NCBI RefSeq assembly: GCF_018449435.1
Contig: NZ_JAHCMU010000010.1
Coordinates: 1-64,000, forward strand
DNA from: Flagellimonas sp. 389
GTDB taxonomy: Bacteria; Bacteroidota; Bacteroidia; Flavobacteriales; Flavobacteriaceae
Reading direction: 5' to 3'
Length of the DNA: 64,000 bases
Positions 1-8,872 of the stretch are shown piece by piece; the first letter of the stretch is position 1, and every line of letters starts with the position of its first letter. The notes under the pieces are model-generated. The model saw nothing but the letters and a program-made list of their open reading frames with translations. It had not been told where the DNA came from and did not search any database. Position numbers and translations under genes: made by a program.

Positions 1-190
1 ACCGACGGGAGCCTCGCCATATGTGAGGGCGATACCGTGAGCGCCGCTGACCTCTTCGCACAGCTCGGCGGAACGCCAGATGCAGGGGGAAGCTGGAGCC
101 CCGCACCCGCAGGGCCAGGGACCTACACCTATACCGTCACCGCGATCGCACCGTGCACCACAGACGCGACCGCACAGGTCACCGTAAACA
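1..190 (+). repeat. GC-rich adhesin module DNA
   Basis: By hand count, bases 1-180 are 122/180 G+C (68%), while bases 181-240 are 18/60 (30%). The reading frame continues across the boundary. The encoded segment looks like one unit of a repeated [14 protein letters not shown] module, so this is probably the last copy of an array that continues upstream. Repetition itself cannot be seen in this window. Confidence 0.5.
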
Positions 191-1161
191 CAAACAATCC
201 TTTAATCAGTATAAATACTCAAAATACATTGTGCTTAGATTCTGAAGATGGCTCAGTGGATGTTGCAATTACCAATGGAGATGCACCCTATATGGTACAA
301 CTGAACTCAGGCGCTGATATGATACTTCAAACAGACAGTTTTACGATAAACAATTTAGCGCCCGGAAATTACAATCTGTCCGTAACATCGAACAATGGGT
401 GTTCATCCGAGTTGTCATTTGAGATTTTAATCACAGGACCTAATCTACGTGCTACTGTAGACACTGATTATTTTTGTAACGGCAATGCTCTATCTAACAG
501 TACAGAAATCTTTTTGGTAGACCAAAGCATTTCTTCAGAGGTATTATATGCAATAGATTCCACCAATCCGCAGGATTTTGTTCTGGGACCAATCTTTAAT
601 GATTTGGCACCGGGCACTCACTTTGCAGCTATTTTACATACTGATGGTTGCCTAAGTACAATTCCTTTCGAAATTAATGAAATTGATTCGTTGGAAATTA
701 CAATTACCAAGAATAGCGAGGCTAAAATAGAAGTGAACGTTTTAGGTGGTTTGCCTCCATACACCTATTACTATAATGATAATGAGGGTACTTCGCAGAA
801 TACATTTACAGCACTGGAAAGTGGAAACTACGTAGTCCGCGTGGTTGACAGTCTTGGTTGTGAGGTGTTTGATACTACATCTGTGGATTTAGTAGATATT
901 GAAATTCCTAATTTCTTTACCCCAAACCATGATGGACAAAATGATTTCTGGGGACCAAGGAACATAGAAAGCCTACCTAATATAGAAACCTACATTTTTG
1001 ACAGGTATGGTAGGAAAATAAAAATCATGGGGCAATCCAACAACGGTTGGGACGGCACCTACGAATCCAATCCGATGCCCTCCGGTGACTATTGGTATAC
1101 CATACAATTGAACGATGGCACTGGACGTAAGTTTGTTGGAAACTTTACCCTTTACAGATAA
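1..1161 (+). CDS. T9SS type-B sorted adhesin, C-terminal part (5' end outside window)
   Basis: The reading frame is open from base 1, so the true start lies upstream. The visible protein is a chain of beta-sandwich repeats typical of secreted Bacteroidetes adhesins and ends in a gliding-motility-associated C-terminal domain (CHU_C/TIGR04131 type) with the [11 protein letters not shown] motif, a YDRYG-like segment (FDRYGRKI), NGWDGTY and a final GNFTLYR. That domain sends cargo through the type IX secretion system to the cell surface. The first 60 residues ([16 protein letters not shown]) are encoded by DNA of about 68% GC, whereas the DNA after base 190 is near 30%. A PorP/SprF gene follows after 3 bases, the usual partner of such adhesins. 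The substrate or ligand is unknown. Confidence 0.85.
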   Translation, partial: TDGSLAICEGDTVSAADLFAQLGGTPDAGGSWSPAPAGPGTYTYTVTAIAPCTTDATAQVTVNTNNPLISINTQNTLCLDSEDGSVDVAITNGDAPYMVQLNSGADMILQTDSFTINNLAPGNYNLSVTSNNGCSSELSFEILITGPNLRATVDTDYFCNGNALSNSTEIFLVDQSISSEVLYAIDSTNPQDFVLGPIFNDLAPGTHFAAILHTDGCLSTIPFEINEIDSLEITITKNSEAKIEVNVLGGLPPYTYYYNDNEGTSQNTFTALESGNYVVRVVDSLGCEVFDTTSVDLVDIEIPNFFTPNHDGQNDFWGPRNIESLPNIETYIFDRYGRKIKIMGQSNNGWDGTYESNPMPSGDYWYTIQLNDGTGRKFVGNFTLYR

Positions 1162-1164
1162 AAT

Positions 1165-2124
1165 ATGCTAAGAAACAATTTAATTAGAATTACAAGCCTA
1201 ATAGTACTGTTGAATTTTATGCCCTTAAGGGGACAGGAGCTTACAGTGCCCCAACTTTCCCAATACCTTTCCGATAATCCTTTTCTCATGTCTCCCGCTT
1301 ATGCTGGTATCGGAAATTATGTGAAAGTAAGAATGACAGGGCTTACGCAGTGGGTAGGCATAGAGGATGCACCTAACACCCAGTCCCTATCCGCCGATGT
1401 CCGATTGGGAAACAGGTCTGGTGTTGGTTTTGTTCTCTATAATGATTCTAATGGCGAAACAAAGCAAAGAGGTGCAAAAATATCTTTTGCACATCATTTG
1501 ACAATTGATAAATATGAAGATCAATATTTCTCTTTCGCGCTATCCTTTAATCTAAATCAATTTAGGATAGACATTGAAAATTTTGACCCAAACAACGATT
1601 TGGGAATAACTGATGATAGGTCATCGAGCAATCCCAATTTTGATATAGGAACATTATACAGAAATGGCGGTTTTTATGCAAACCTCAATATTGGCAATAT
1701 TTTAAATAAGGATTTTCAAAAATTCAATCAACTTTTTGAACCTAATGTCTTAAGAAACTATCAACTCTATTCTGGTTATAAGCATAGAAAGAATAGGCGT
1801 TCCGATTTTGAAATAGAGCCATCTATTTTCTTGCAGTATTTTGAGAACGATGGACGTTCCATCACAGATTTGAACACCAAATTCAAATGGTATGACTTTA
1901 TAGATTATTACTATGCGGGTATTACTTATCGATTTTTAAATGATCAGTTGGGAAAACCCCTTTATGTTGGACCCATGATGGGATTGAAAAAAGGGGATTT
2001 TTACTTTGGATATTCTTATCAGGTAATCATGAACGAAATATTGGGTTATTCCAGTGGCACGCATGTCGTTACGGTTGGGATAGATCTTTTTCAAGGCATC
2101 TCCAATTGTACTTGTACATATTGA
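1165..2124 (+). CDS. PorP/SprF family outer-membrane protein
   Basis: This 319-residue protein has an N-terminal signal peptide ending near LRGQE and the PorP/SprF hallmarks: PQLSQYLSDNPFLMSPAYAGIG near the mature N-terminus, TQWVGIEDAPNTQSLS shortly after, and alternating beta-barrel-like strands to the end. Members of this family sit in the outer membrane and help a co-encoded T9SS type-B cargo reach or stay at the surface. It begins 3 bases after the adhesin stop codon, so the two genes are almost certainly co-transcribed. Its closest relative in the window is the protein at 12046-12966. Confidence 0.88.
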   Translation: MLRNNLIRITSLIVLLNFMPLRGQELTVPQLSQYLSDNPFLMSPAYAGIGNYVKVRMTGLTQWVGIEDAPNTQSLSADVRLGNRSGVGFVLYNDSNGETKQRGAKISFAHHLTIDKYEDQYFSFALSFNLNQFRIDIENFDPNNDLGITDDRSSSNPNFDIGTLYRNGGFYANLNIGNILNKDFQKFNQLFEPNVLRNYQLYSGYKHRKNRRSDFEIEPSIFLQYFENDGRSITDLNTKFKWYDFIDYYYAGITYRFLNDQLGKPLYVGPMMGLKKGDFYFGYSYQVIMNEILGYSSGTHVVTVGIDLFQGISNCTCTY

Positions 2125-2137
2125 ACTTAAAAAACTA

Positions 2138-3163
2138 ATGAAAATGAAATCAATTCTGAAAGCAATCGGTTCTTTAAAGCTACCTATCTTATTTTTTCTT
2201 GTCCTCTTCTATTTATCTTGTGGAGACGGAAACGACGATGGTTTATTTGGCTTAACACAAAAACAAAGCGAAATTTCTATACCTTCAGGTACTACCGATA
2301 CAATCGTATATGCTTTAGTGGACAACACTAGGATCCCTGTTTATCTATCTTTTCCGGAAGGGTGCGATATTCAAAATTATCCTGCAGTAGTAGTGATGCA
2401 CGGCTCTGATGGAATGTGGAAAAATCATGACCCAGAAAGTAAAGCTATGTCTGGACAAAATAATGAATGGCGAAAAATATTTGATGATAACTGTATCATC
2501 GGGGCTTTTGTCGACAGTTATTCTACAAGAGGGGTAACGACAAGAACTGGAAAATGGACCACAGCCCCAGATAATTTCAAAATTAGTTCGCAGTTTGTTC
2601 GTCCAAGGGATGCAAATGCTACGTTATCACTATTAAGAGGTCTAACCTTTGGTGATGGCAGAAGTATAGTAAGGCCAAAAGACATTGGTATTCTTGGCTT
2701 TTCAGATGGCGCTACTACTGTTGCTTCAACCTTATATGATTCGAATGCTACTCCATCCGATTGGGTATGGAAACAAAAGTTTGATGGTAAAGAGTATAAT
2801 ACCTCTTCTGGAGTAAAAGCACCTCCAAAAATTCCAACTGATGGCGGTTTTGCTGGTGGTGTCTTTTATTATGGCGGTTCTGGCGGCTTTGATTACTGGG
2901 GAAGTCATGCTTGTGGCACCAATGGTTTGGAAGGTAATGTATATGTTTCCTATGCTCCTATACTATACCAACTTCCTGCCAATGGATATCTCACGGAAAA
3001 TAGTCTATGCTTGGTTGATCTTCTCAAAAAAAAGGGTAACAACGTGGAACTAAATGTATATGCCAATGTTGGTCACGGTTTTGATTTTGATGACAACGTA
3101 CAAAGTATTATTGCAAGGAAAAATACTATTAACTGGTTTAAAAAGATATTGAATATGAATTAG
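2138..3163 (+). CDS. Dienelactone-hydrolase-like lipoprotein
   Basis: The 341-residue protein begins with a lipoprotein signal peptide (hydrophobic stretch ending LFYLSCGD, lipobox Cys near residue 28). It then shows an alpha/beta-hydrolase fold: VVMHGSDG near the oxyanion hole, nucleophile elbow GFSDGAT, and a catalytic-type histidine in VGHGFDFDD close to the C-terminus. This matches the dienelactone hydrolase family, which cleaves ester or lactone bonds, but the substrate cannot be told. It starts 13 bases after the PorP/SprF gene and may belong to the same transcript. Confidence 0.75.
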   Translation: MKMKSILKAIGSLKLPILFFLVLFYLSCGDGNDDGLFGLTQKQSEISIPSGTTDTIVYALVDNTRIPVYLSFPEGCDIQNYPAVVVMHGSDGMWKNHDPESKAMSGQNNEWRKIFDDNCIIGAFVDSYSTRGVTTRTGKWTTAPDNFKISSQFVRPRDANATLSLLRGLTFGDGRSIVRPKDIGILGFSDGATTVASTLYDSNATPSDWVWKQKFDGKEYNTSSGVKAPPKIPTDGGFAGGVFYYGGSGGFDYWGSHACGTNGLEGNVYVSYAPILYQLPANGYLTENSLCLVDLLKKKGNNVELNVYANVGHGFDFDDNVQSIIARKNTINWFKKILNMN

Positions 3164-3449
3164 ACACTTTAAGTACCATATACCAAAACCTCCCGTTCAA
3201 TTGCTCGATTTGTATAATTTTCCAATTTAACCTCTTCCCATGAAGGCTTTCAACCTTTCTTCATATTTACAAGTCCCGGTTTTGACCAATAACCAAGTTA
3301 ATTGAATTATTAATTACGTCTTTTTTGATATGATTTTAAATACTGTTGAGATTATATCAAAAGAGAAGAAATCATCCTCAAAAAATAAAATCAATAAAAT
3401 TGGTTCATAAAAGAACCAGAATTAGAACAAACCCAAATAGAAAATAAAT
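3164..3449. other. Intergenic region with a short inverted repeat
   Basis: No gene of convincing length is seen in these 286 bases. An imperfect inverted repeat pairs TTTTGATAT (3323-3331) with ATATCAAAA (3354-3362), about 90 bases before the next start codon. It could be an operator or hairpin for that gene, but nothing confirms it. Confidence 0.3.
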
Positions 3450-3845
3450 TTGACCGAAATGAAAAAAGACTTTCTTGAAAAATGGATTCTTGATTTAATC
3501 AAGCTAGAGTATGAACTGGGGAATATTCCCAAACGTGCAACGTATAAATTAAAAGAACGCATGGACAACTTTATAGAGGTTACGCTAATATGGTTGAACA
3601 AAGAAAACGTTGAGTACAAAATAATCTATAGTGCAAGAGCTTACGGAAAAAAAAGCATTGTGGAAAGTTTTGAAACCATAAACGAATCTCTTTTTGATAT
3701 GGAGAATTATTATACTCTTGAAATTCACAAATATGTAAATAATATCAAGAGGAGCTATAGTACTAGAAAAATTGTGGATTATGATGTTATGAACGTAGTT
3801 GGTGAATTACAAAAATTGGACGAAACCAGAGGTTTAGATTTATAG
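3450..3845 (+). CDS. Hypothetical protein, 131 residues
   Basis: I do not recognise this family. The protein is charged and soluble-looking, without a signal peptide or membrane segment, and probably alternates helix (residues 5-40, rich in Lys and Glu) with strands (VEYKIIYSARAYGK). The start could also be the ATG two codons inside (MKKDF). It stands alone between two non-coding stretches, each with an inverted repeat. Codon use resembles the AT-rich neighbours. It may be an accessory gene. A real gene is likely because the frame is open for 132 codons with ordinary amino-acid composition. Confidence 0.5.
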   Translation: MTEMKKDFLEKWILDLIKLEYELGNIPKRATYKLKERMDNFIEVTLIWLNKENVEYKIIYSARAYGKKSIVESFETINESLFDMENYYTLEIHKYVNNIKRSYSTRKIVDYDVMNVVGELQKLDETRGLDL

Positions 3846-3872
3846 TTTCTTTTTTATCTGTTTTTAATTACA

Positions 3873-3947
3873 AGGTCATAGACAAAATGCTTGTTTTGAT
3901 TTTTAATTCCTTTCATCCGATAAATCTGCATTTTGTCTATATGACCT
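3873..3947. repeat. Long inverted repeat (18-bp arms)
   Basis: AGGTCATAGACAAAATGC (3873-3890) and GCATTTTGTCTATATGACCT (3928-3947) are reverse complements apart from a 2-base insertion, with a 37-base spacer. The structure begins about 30 bases after the preceding stop codon. It lacks the short loop and T-tract of an ordinary terminator, so it may be a folded RNA or the remnant of a small mobile element. Confidence 0.55.
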
Positions 3948-4065
3948 CATTCATCAATCAAGAAGGCCCATCCATATATTTCACCCCTGTAAAACTTATA
4001 TAAAGTTGTTCCTTAGTGTAAAGTTTTAAAAGTTCCCAGATTTTTAATTTAATACCTTTTTCATT

Positions 4066-4731
4066 ATGCATCTAATAACCATTATATGGACATTGACCTG
4101 TGCCGCCATAATTGTAGGATACCCGATCTATCTCTATCGAAAATCTTTATCGTTGATGGCTTTCAATAAAAAGAAGAGTACTATAGCCATGGCTCCAAAT
4201 ACTGTTGAATTATTATCATTTGATTTGAAAAACCAATCCCCTGGATGGTCCTTTAAGTTAGATGTACCTCAAATTACTGAGGAAGTCCTTTATAACAATC
4301 CTATTCTCTTTTATCTAGAATCCAATGACACTTGCCTTAAACTGCCTTTAAACAATGCCATTTTAGGTTATTCTGCATTTGTTTATAAAAATACCGGAAA
4401 AGTCTATGTAACATTTAAATCCCTAGCAGATGGGGTGTCCAACTTTTATGTGCCAGCGTGGCATCTACATAAATTGAAGATTTTAATCATAAAATCTCGG
4501 GATAAAAGAATTTATGGGGATTGGGGGGCCAAACCAGACAAGTCCGAAATTTTCAAAGGATTAAAAAAAGCGGGAATCAATATAAATGATTACGAAGAAA
4601 CTTTAGGTTATTTCAGCAATATAGCCGCTATAGAATTTAAGGGTCATTTTTCAAAATCTGCCAAGAGAAAACACACTAACAGCTTGCCTTCCTTACAAAC
4701 ACGAACCGAAAAACTATCCTCTACGGGATGA
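4066..4731 (+). CDS. Hypothetical membrane-anchored protein, 221 residues
   Basis: The family is not recognised. One N-terminal membrane segment is visible (residues about 3-25), followed by a basic stretch (NKKKS). A mostly beta-strand soluble region with a WHLHKLKILIIK segment near residue 135 comes next, then a basic, Ser/Thr-rich C-terminal tail (residues about 195-221) that looks disordered. The topology is probably a single-pass inner-membrane anchor. There is no operon partner: 220 bases of non-coding DNA lie before it and about 770 after it. Confidence 0.5.
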   Translation: MHLITIIWTLTCAAIIVGYPIYLYRKSLSLMAFNKKKSTIAMAPNTVELLSFDLKNQSPGWSFKLDVPQITEEVLYNNPILFYLESNDTCLKLPLNNAILGYSAFVYKNTGKVYVTFKSLADGVSNFYVPAWHLHKLKILIIKSRDKRIYGDWGAKPDKSEIFKGLKKAGININDYEETLGYFSNIAAIEFKGHFSKSAKRKHTNSLPSLQTRTEKLSSTG

Positions 4732-5503
4732 CCATAAAATATAGTACACTAAGATCGATTGGTTTATTGCGTTTAAACTGATTCTATTTTTCTATTGTAA
4801 AAATACTGTCTTCTGTCCCTTCTTAGAGTGTTGCAGACAAATTTTGAAGGTTAATTTCATAAACTCAAAACAGCTATTTTCTCAACCATGAATTCAAAAG
4901 CCCCATCGGTCAATTCATATGGGCACTATATCAAATGGGCACCTATTATTAGTTGCTATCACTTTAATTTTGAGTCTAGGTTGATAAGGTTAAGCAAATA
5001 AGTCAGATTGATTCATTTGGTATTAATCGAATTACATTTCATATAGTATGACAAACTCACCATTAGTAATTTTTATAGTAGGTTGTAAACGAGTATGGGG
5101 TTATGCTGCGTAGCAATCATTTAAAAATGAAAACGGTGAGTTTTTATTTCATACTACTAGAACGAAGATTTGATTATCTGGATTGTTGACTTTTTTATTA
5201 AACAAAATCTATTTGAAAAATAACTCCTACAGAGATAAAATGCATTTTGCCATCTAATTGGATATCCTTCAATTATTAACCCTCTCCCCCATTTTGCAAA
5301 ATGTCCAGTCTTAAATTCTCTTTTTAAAAAAATAAAACACGATTCAATAATTGCATGTCCCAAACAATAAGCCTGTCTTTGATAGAAGAGCAATATCTTA
5401 ATTATATAAGGCGCTTTTTTAAGAATCGCACGAAAAACAATTACCCAATATTAGGAGCATATCATTAAAAAGAGTTGTGCATTAAAATCTGAACAATGAC
5501 CGA
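4732..5503. other. Large non-coding, probably decayed region
   Basis: No intact gene is seen in these 772 bases. A 37-codon reading frame at 4888-5001 starts MNSKAPSVNSYGHYIKW. A one-base frame change would let it run into a hydrophobic stretch (LLVAITLILSLG), so it may be the remnant of a membrane-protein N-terminus. An imperfect inverted repeat pairs 5044-5061 with 5135-5156. The region directly precedes a histidine-kinase gene that has lost its N-terminal half, so decay by deletion is plausible. Confidence 0.4.
5044..5156. repeat. Imperfect inverted repeat in decayed region
   Basis: TAGTATGACAAACTCACC (5044-5061) is mirrored by GGTGAGTT...TTTCATACTA (5135-5156), with a 4-base size difference between arms and a spacer of about 73 bases. 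No transposase is visible inside. It could be the terminal repeats of a very small non-autonomous element or a chance structure. Confidence 0.35.
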
Positions 5504-6043
5504 ATGTCGGCCCTAAAATACATTTCAAAATTTGGAAGCCCTACACGCAGTGTTCTTGAAAATTCTATTGAGACAAAAGTTTTGTTGAGAGATGAAATAA
5601 AATTATTAAATTCCTACTTAGAACTAGAATCACTTCGTTTTGACAATGTTTTCGAATATAAAATAAATGTTTCGGAGGATTTAGATACAAATACCACAGA
5701 AATCCCTTTCATGGCTATTCAACCCTTCATAGAAAACGCTATTATCCATGGTCTGAATAATAAAAAAGAAGGTGATAAAAAACTTTTAATAAGTTTCAAG
5801 AAAAAAGGGGATGTTATTGTTTGTTTTATAGAGGATAATGGCATAGGCAGAATTGCATCAAGAAAACTGAACAATACTTTAAAAAAGAAAAAGAAGTCAA
5901 GAGGTATAGAAATAATAGAGAAAAGACTAAAGCTAATAGGTAAGCCCTACCCGCAAAAAGGTGTAATTGAGATTATAGATAAATATGACGATAACAACAA
6001 TTCTACTGGCACCAGAGTTTCTATAAAGATTGGCCCATCATAA
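5504..6043 (+). pseudogene. 5'-truncated LytS-type sensor histidine kinase
   Basis: What remains is the C-terminal part of a LytS/YehU-family kinase. It starts in the tail of the His_kinase region (YISKFGSPTRSVLENS, then DEIKLLNSYLELESLRF) and continues into the HATPase domain with the N-box IQPFIENAIIHGL and the G-box-like EDNGIGR. Homology can be followed upstream of the ATG for about six codons (LNNDR), after which the frame hits a stop at 5483. The phospho-accepting HFIFN segment, any membrane segments and the sensor domain are missing. An intact LytTR regulator follows immediately. It could be translated as a 179-residue stub, but it cannot autophosphorylate in the normal way. Confidence 0.7.
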
Positions 6044-6053
6044 ACCCGATGAT

Positions 6054-6806
6054 ATGATATTAAAAGTAGTTATTGTAGAAGATGAAAAACGAAGTAGAGA
6101 CACATTAAAGACCCTTCTGGAAGAATTTTGCAAGGATGTGCAGGTCATAGCTACCGCGAGCAGTGTTTCTGAAGCCGTTAAGGTATTGTCCGTTTTTAGT
6201 CCAGACGTTGTCTTTTTGGATATTGAACTTCAGTCTGGGATAGGCTTTGATATCTTGGAACAGATTAAAGACCCGGATTTTGAAATTATTTTTACTACCG
6301 CATTTGAAAAATATGCCATAAGGGCTATAAAATTCAGCTCATTGGATTATTTGTTAAAGCCCATTGACCTTGATGAATTGAAAGAAGCCGTTGAAAAAGC
6401 GAGAAGAAGAATGGACACCAATGTATATAGGCAACAAATAGAAACCCTCATGCAAAGCATTGGAAATGACTCTTACAAGCAAGAAAAAATATGCCTCGCC
6501 ACTACTTCTGGCATGGAGTTTATTGCTATTGAAGACATTGTCCTTTGTAAAGCCGACGGTTCTTACACCTGTTTTGTCCTAAAAAATAAGAACACCCTTT
6601 TGGTGAGCAAACACTTAAAGGAGTATGAAATCTTATTGGCAGAACAACAATTCATGAGGGTTCACAATAGTTTTTTGATCAATTTAAAAGAAGTAAAGAA
6701 ATATATAAAATCAGATGGTGGGTATATTATTATGAGCAATGATATGCATGTGAGTATTTCCCCTAGAAAAAAAGATGAGCTTATCGAATCAATGAAAAAA
6801 TTGTAA
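6054..6806 (+). CDS. LytTR-family response regulator
   Basis: The protein has a receiver domain (residues about 1-120) with acidic pocket VEDE, phospho-acceptor Asp in VVFLDIE (residue 56), Thr in FTTAF and Lys in YLLKPID. A C-terminal LytTR DNA-binding domain (about 145-250, with FMRVHNSFLINL) follows. It should regulate transcription after phosphorylation by a LytS-type kinase. I place the start at the ATG giving MILKVVIVEDE; an in-frame ATG at 6030 lies inside the kinase remnant and would add eight atypical residues. The cognate kinase gene directly upstream is truncated, so this regulator may be orphaned. Confidence 0.88.
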   Translation: MILKVVIVEDEKRSRDTLKTLLEEFCKDVQVIATASSVSEAVKVLSVFSPDVVFLDIELQSGIGFDILEQIKDPDFEIIFTTAFEKYAIRAIKFSSLDYLLKPIDLDELKEAVEKARRRMDTNVYRQQIETLMQSIGNDSYKQEKICLATTSGMEFIAIEDIVLCKADGSYTCFVLKNKNTLLVSKHLKEYEILLAEQQFMRVHNSFLINLKEVKKYIKSDGGYIIMSNDMHVSISPRKKDELIESMKKL

Positions 6807-6872
6807 AACAGATTACTTAATTATGATAAATGGCTGTCTCTTAGTACTGCCGTGACACCACGAAACAAAAGA

Positions 6873-7034
6873 TTATTTGAGCTCTTGTTCTAATTGCAGT
6901 ACCGGCATCCAATAAAAGTTTATCACCGACCATTCATCCATCTCAATATTTTGCGAACTTCTTACGTATACTGCTCCATCATTCGAAAATACATGTTTGG
7001 CCATTAAGCCCTTGTTCGTTGAGTTATCATTCAT
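6873..7034 (-). CDS. Possible small gene, 53 residues
   Basis: Below the usual length cut-off, a minus-strand frame runs from ATG at 7034 to TAA at 6873. It encodes a composition-normal peptide beginning MNDNSTNKG and including VYVRSSQNIEMDEW. Its start codon overlaps the last codons of the barrel-like gene upstream (7027-7686) in an ATGAATGA arrangement, which suggests translational coupling. I recognise no family. It could also be chance or a remnant. Confidence 0.25.
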   Translation of the reverse strand: MNDNSTNKGLMAKHVFSNDGAVYVRSSQNIEMDEWSVINFYWMPVLQLEQELK

Positions 7035-7686
7035 TGCCCAAATGTTTTTTATAGCGATTACGCCCCATATTGAAAATGCCTACTTTAATTCCAAAGCCCG
7101 CTGAAAACCCATTTATGTTCTTTATCTCATTGGGTTCTAGTTTTATTCTGCTCGAAAATCTGTAACGCATACCTACTTCTAACTGAACAAAACGGGAAAG
7201 ATTGTACAAAAAGTTGATTCCTGGCTCAAAAACGAACACCTCATCTGAATCATCCTTATCCAAATCTATTTCAACATCCCCATTATTTTCTTCAACATAA
7301 ACTACACCTCCTGCACCTATAAGTATAGGAAATGAAAGGTTCGCTTTGGAACGACCCCATAAAATAGGTTCTATGTGGAGCCCCCCATATGCCCCGGCAA
7401 AATCAAAAGTATCGAATGTATTTACCCGTATATCCTGTTCAGAATAAAACCCTACCGCAGCAAAACCAACCTCAAATTGTCTATTGGCTACGTATGCTAT
7501 CTTAAAAACACCATGATATGTGTTTTCCCCATCTATTTCACCAAAATAAGTACCTAAACCAAGATAAACCCCATGTACTACATTGTTTCTATCGTTGAAT
7601 TCTATGTAAGTATTATCTTCTTGATCTTGACTCCATGCAACACAACTAAAGAGCACTAGGAAGAGTAATAATTTATATGGTTTCAT
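7027..7686 (-). CDS. Outer-membrane beta-barrel-like protein
   Basis: I choose the ATG giving MKPYKLLLFLVLFSCVAWSQ, a clean signal peptide; ATGs at 7695 and 7740 would add basic residues ahead of it. The mature part of about 200 residues alternates polar and aromatic strands (GVYLGLGTYFGEI, FEVGFAAVGFYSE, LEVGMRYRFSSRI, FSAGFGIKVGIF), the pattern of a small 8-strand outer-membrane barrel. There is no OmpA-like domain. It follows the sigma/anti-sigma/DUF4097 group on the same strand after about 100 bases and may be regulated with it. The function is unknown. Confidence 0.6.
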   Translation of the reverse strand: MKPYKLLLFLVLFSCVAWSQDQEDNTYIEFNDRNNVVHGVYLGLGTYFGEIDGENTYHGVFKIAYVANRQFEVGFAAVGFYSEQDIRVNTFDTFDFAGAYGGLHIEPILWGRSKANLSFPILIGAGGVVYVEENNGDVEIDLDKDDSDEVFVFEPGINFLYNLSRFVQLEVGMRYRFSSRIKLEPNEIKNINGFSAGFGIKVGIFNMGRNRYKKHLGNE

Positions 7687-7783
7687 TTTTATCATATAGG
7701 TTGTTGCACTAAAGACAATGGTTTTTCTAAAAGGTTGCATTTAAATTTAGTTTTATTTGGTTTTTTCTGATAGTGAAATATTC

Positions 7784-8872
7784 TTAATCCCTAAGTACAA
7801 TAACGCCCTTTATTCCGTTTATGGAAAATTCTCCCATGACCCCAGCCCCATAGGTGGCCTTAACATCCCTTATTTTCTTTCCTGCATTGGTAACATCCGT
7901 CTTAATGTTTGAAAATGATTTTGGAACCCTTAAGAGCCCTTGTTCCAAGGTCGCCTTAAAATTGAACGCCATGCCAGAAACATCCATATTGACTTCAGAA
8001 GATTCTTGAACTATGTTTATCGCCGCGTTTGAATTCAAAACTTTACCAACTTCAACCTCAGCTATTCTAAGGGTCAGGAACATCTCGCTCCTAACACTGG
8101 CAATATCAACATTGGAAAACTTAAAATCTCCACGCAAACGCCCAATGTTCATTAAACTCACCTCATCTTTACTTGAATACATTTCCAACCTTGATACTTC
8201 GTTTAATTTTATATCGCTTCCACTACTGATGACCTTTAACTTTTCGGCGCTTTCAATATCTATAGAACCATTGTTCATTTTTATAGTCCCATAGCCTATA
8301 TTGTCCCCTCTCAACTTTCCAAATTTCATGTCTATTTTTGCAGTTGATATATCATCGTTCAACCAGATGTCCCCATGCTGTGCTTCAGCCTCAAAATCTC
8401 CTTGCCAACCACTTGTTACAATATCCCCAAACTTGTTTGTTATTGTTAGTTCTGAATGTACTGGCAGATAGATTTCATAATTTATTTGAATATTGGATTT
8501 ATCAAAGTCAAAAGGATTGGCCTTGTTAAAATATCTGGTAAAAACACTTGAACTTCTATCTACTATTTCCGAAGCAATCTTTATAAAATCCCCAGCGAAT
8601 GTAACTTCTGGCTGAATTCTGTCCAATAGCTTTTTTGCATTCTCTTCCTTTTTATGTTTCACTCTGATGGCAATAGAAACTTTGAGCTGATTTTTGTTCC
8701 AGCCATTTACAACGATATTTCCATATTTGTTTTCAATATGAACCTTTCCATTTGCTGAAAGGTCATAGTTCTTTTCCCACTTCTTTGTTTGTTCACTTTG
8801 TGCTAGGGCCATAAGTGTAAACAAACATGATAGTAGTGCGAGAAGATTCCTCTTATAGTGTATACCCTTCAT
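7784..8872 (-). CDS. DUF4097-like secreted beta-helix protein
   Basis: This 362-residue protein has a signal peptide (LLALLSCLFTLMALAQ) followed by repeated short strands such as VHIENKYGNIVVNGW and LTITNKFGDIVTSGW. These match the DUF4097 / adhesin-head GIN type of right-handed beta-helix seen in many Bacteroidetes. Its start overlaps the end of the upstream anti-sigma-like gene by 20 bases, giving the familiar sigma factor - membrane regulator - DUF4097 arrangement. It is probably exported to the periplasm or surface. Its role in the signalling unit is not established. Confidence 0.7.
   Translation of the reverse strand: MKGIHYKRNLLALLSCLFTLMALAQSEQTKKWEKNYDLSANGKVHIENKYGNIVVNGWNKNQLKVSIAIRVKHKKEENAKKLLDRIQPEVTFAGDFIKIASEIVDRSSSVFTRYFNKANPFDFDKSNIQINYEIYLPVHSELTITNKFGDIVTSGWQGDFEAEAQHGDIWLNDDISTAKIDMKFGKLRGDNIGYGTIKMNNGSIDIESAEKLKVISSGSDIKLNEVSRLEMYSSKDEVSLMNIGRLRGDFKFSNVDIASVRSEMFLTLRIAEVEVGKVLNSNAAINIVQESSEVNMDVSGMAFNFKATLEQGLLRVPKSFSNIKTDVTNAGKKIRDVKATYGAGVMGEFSINGIKGVIVLRD

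Noticed and set aside
5157-5393. 78-codon minus-strand frame in the decayed region
   Set aside because: Cys/Phe-rich composition, no recognisable motif and no likely start context; probably random open frame in AT-rich DNA.
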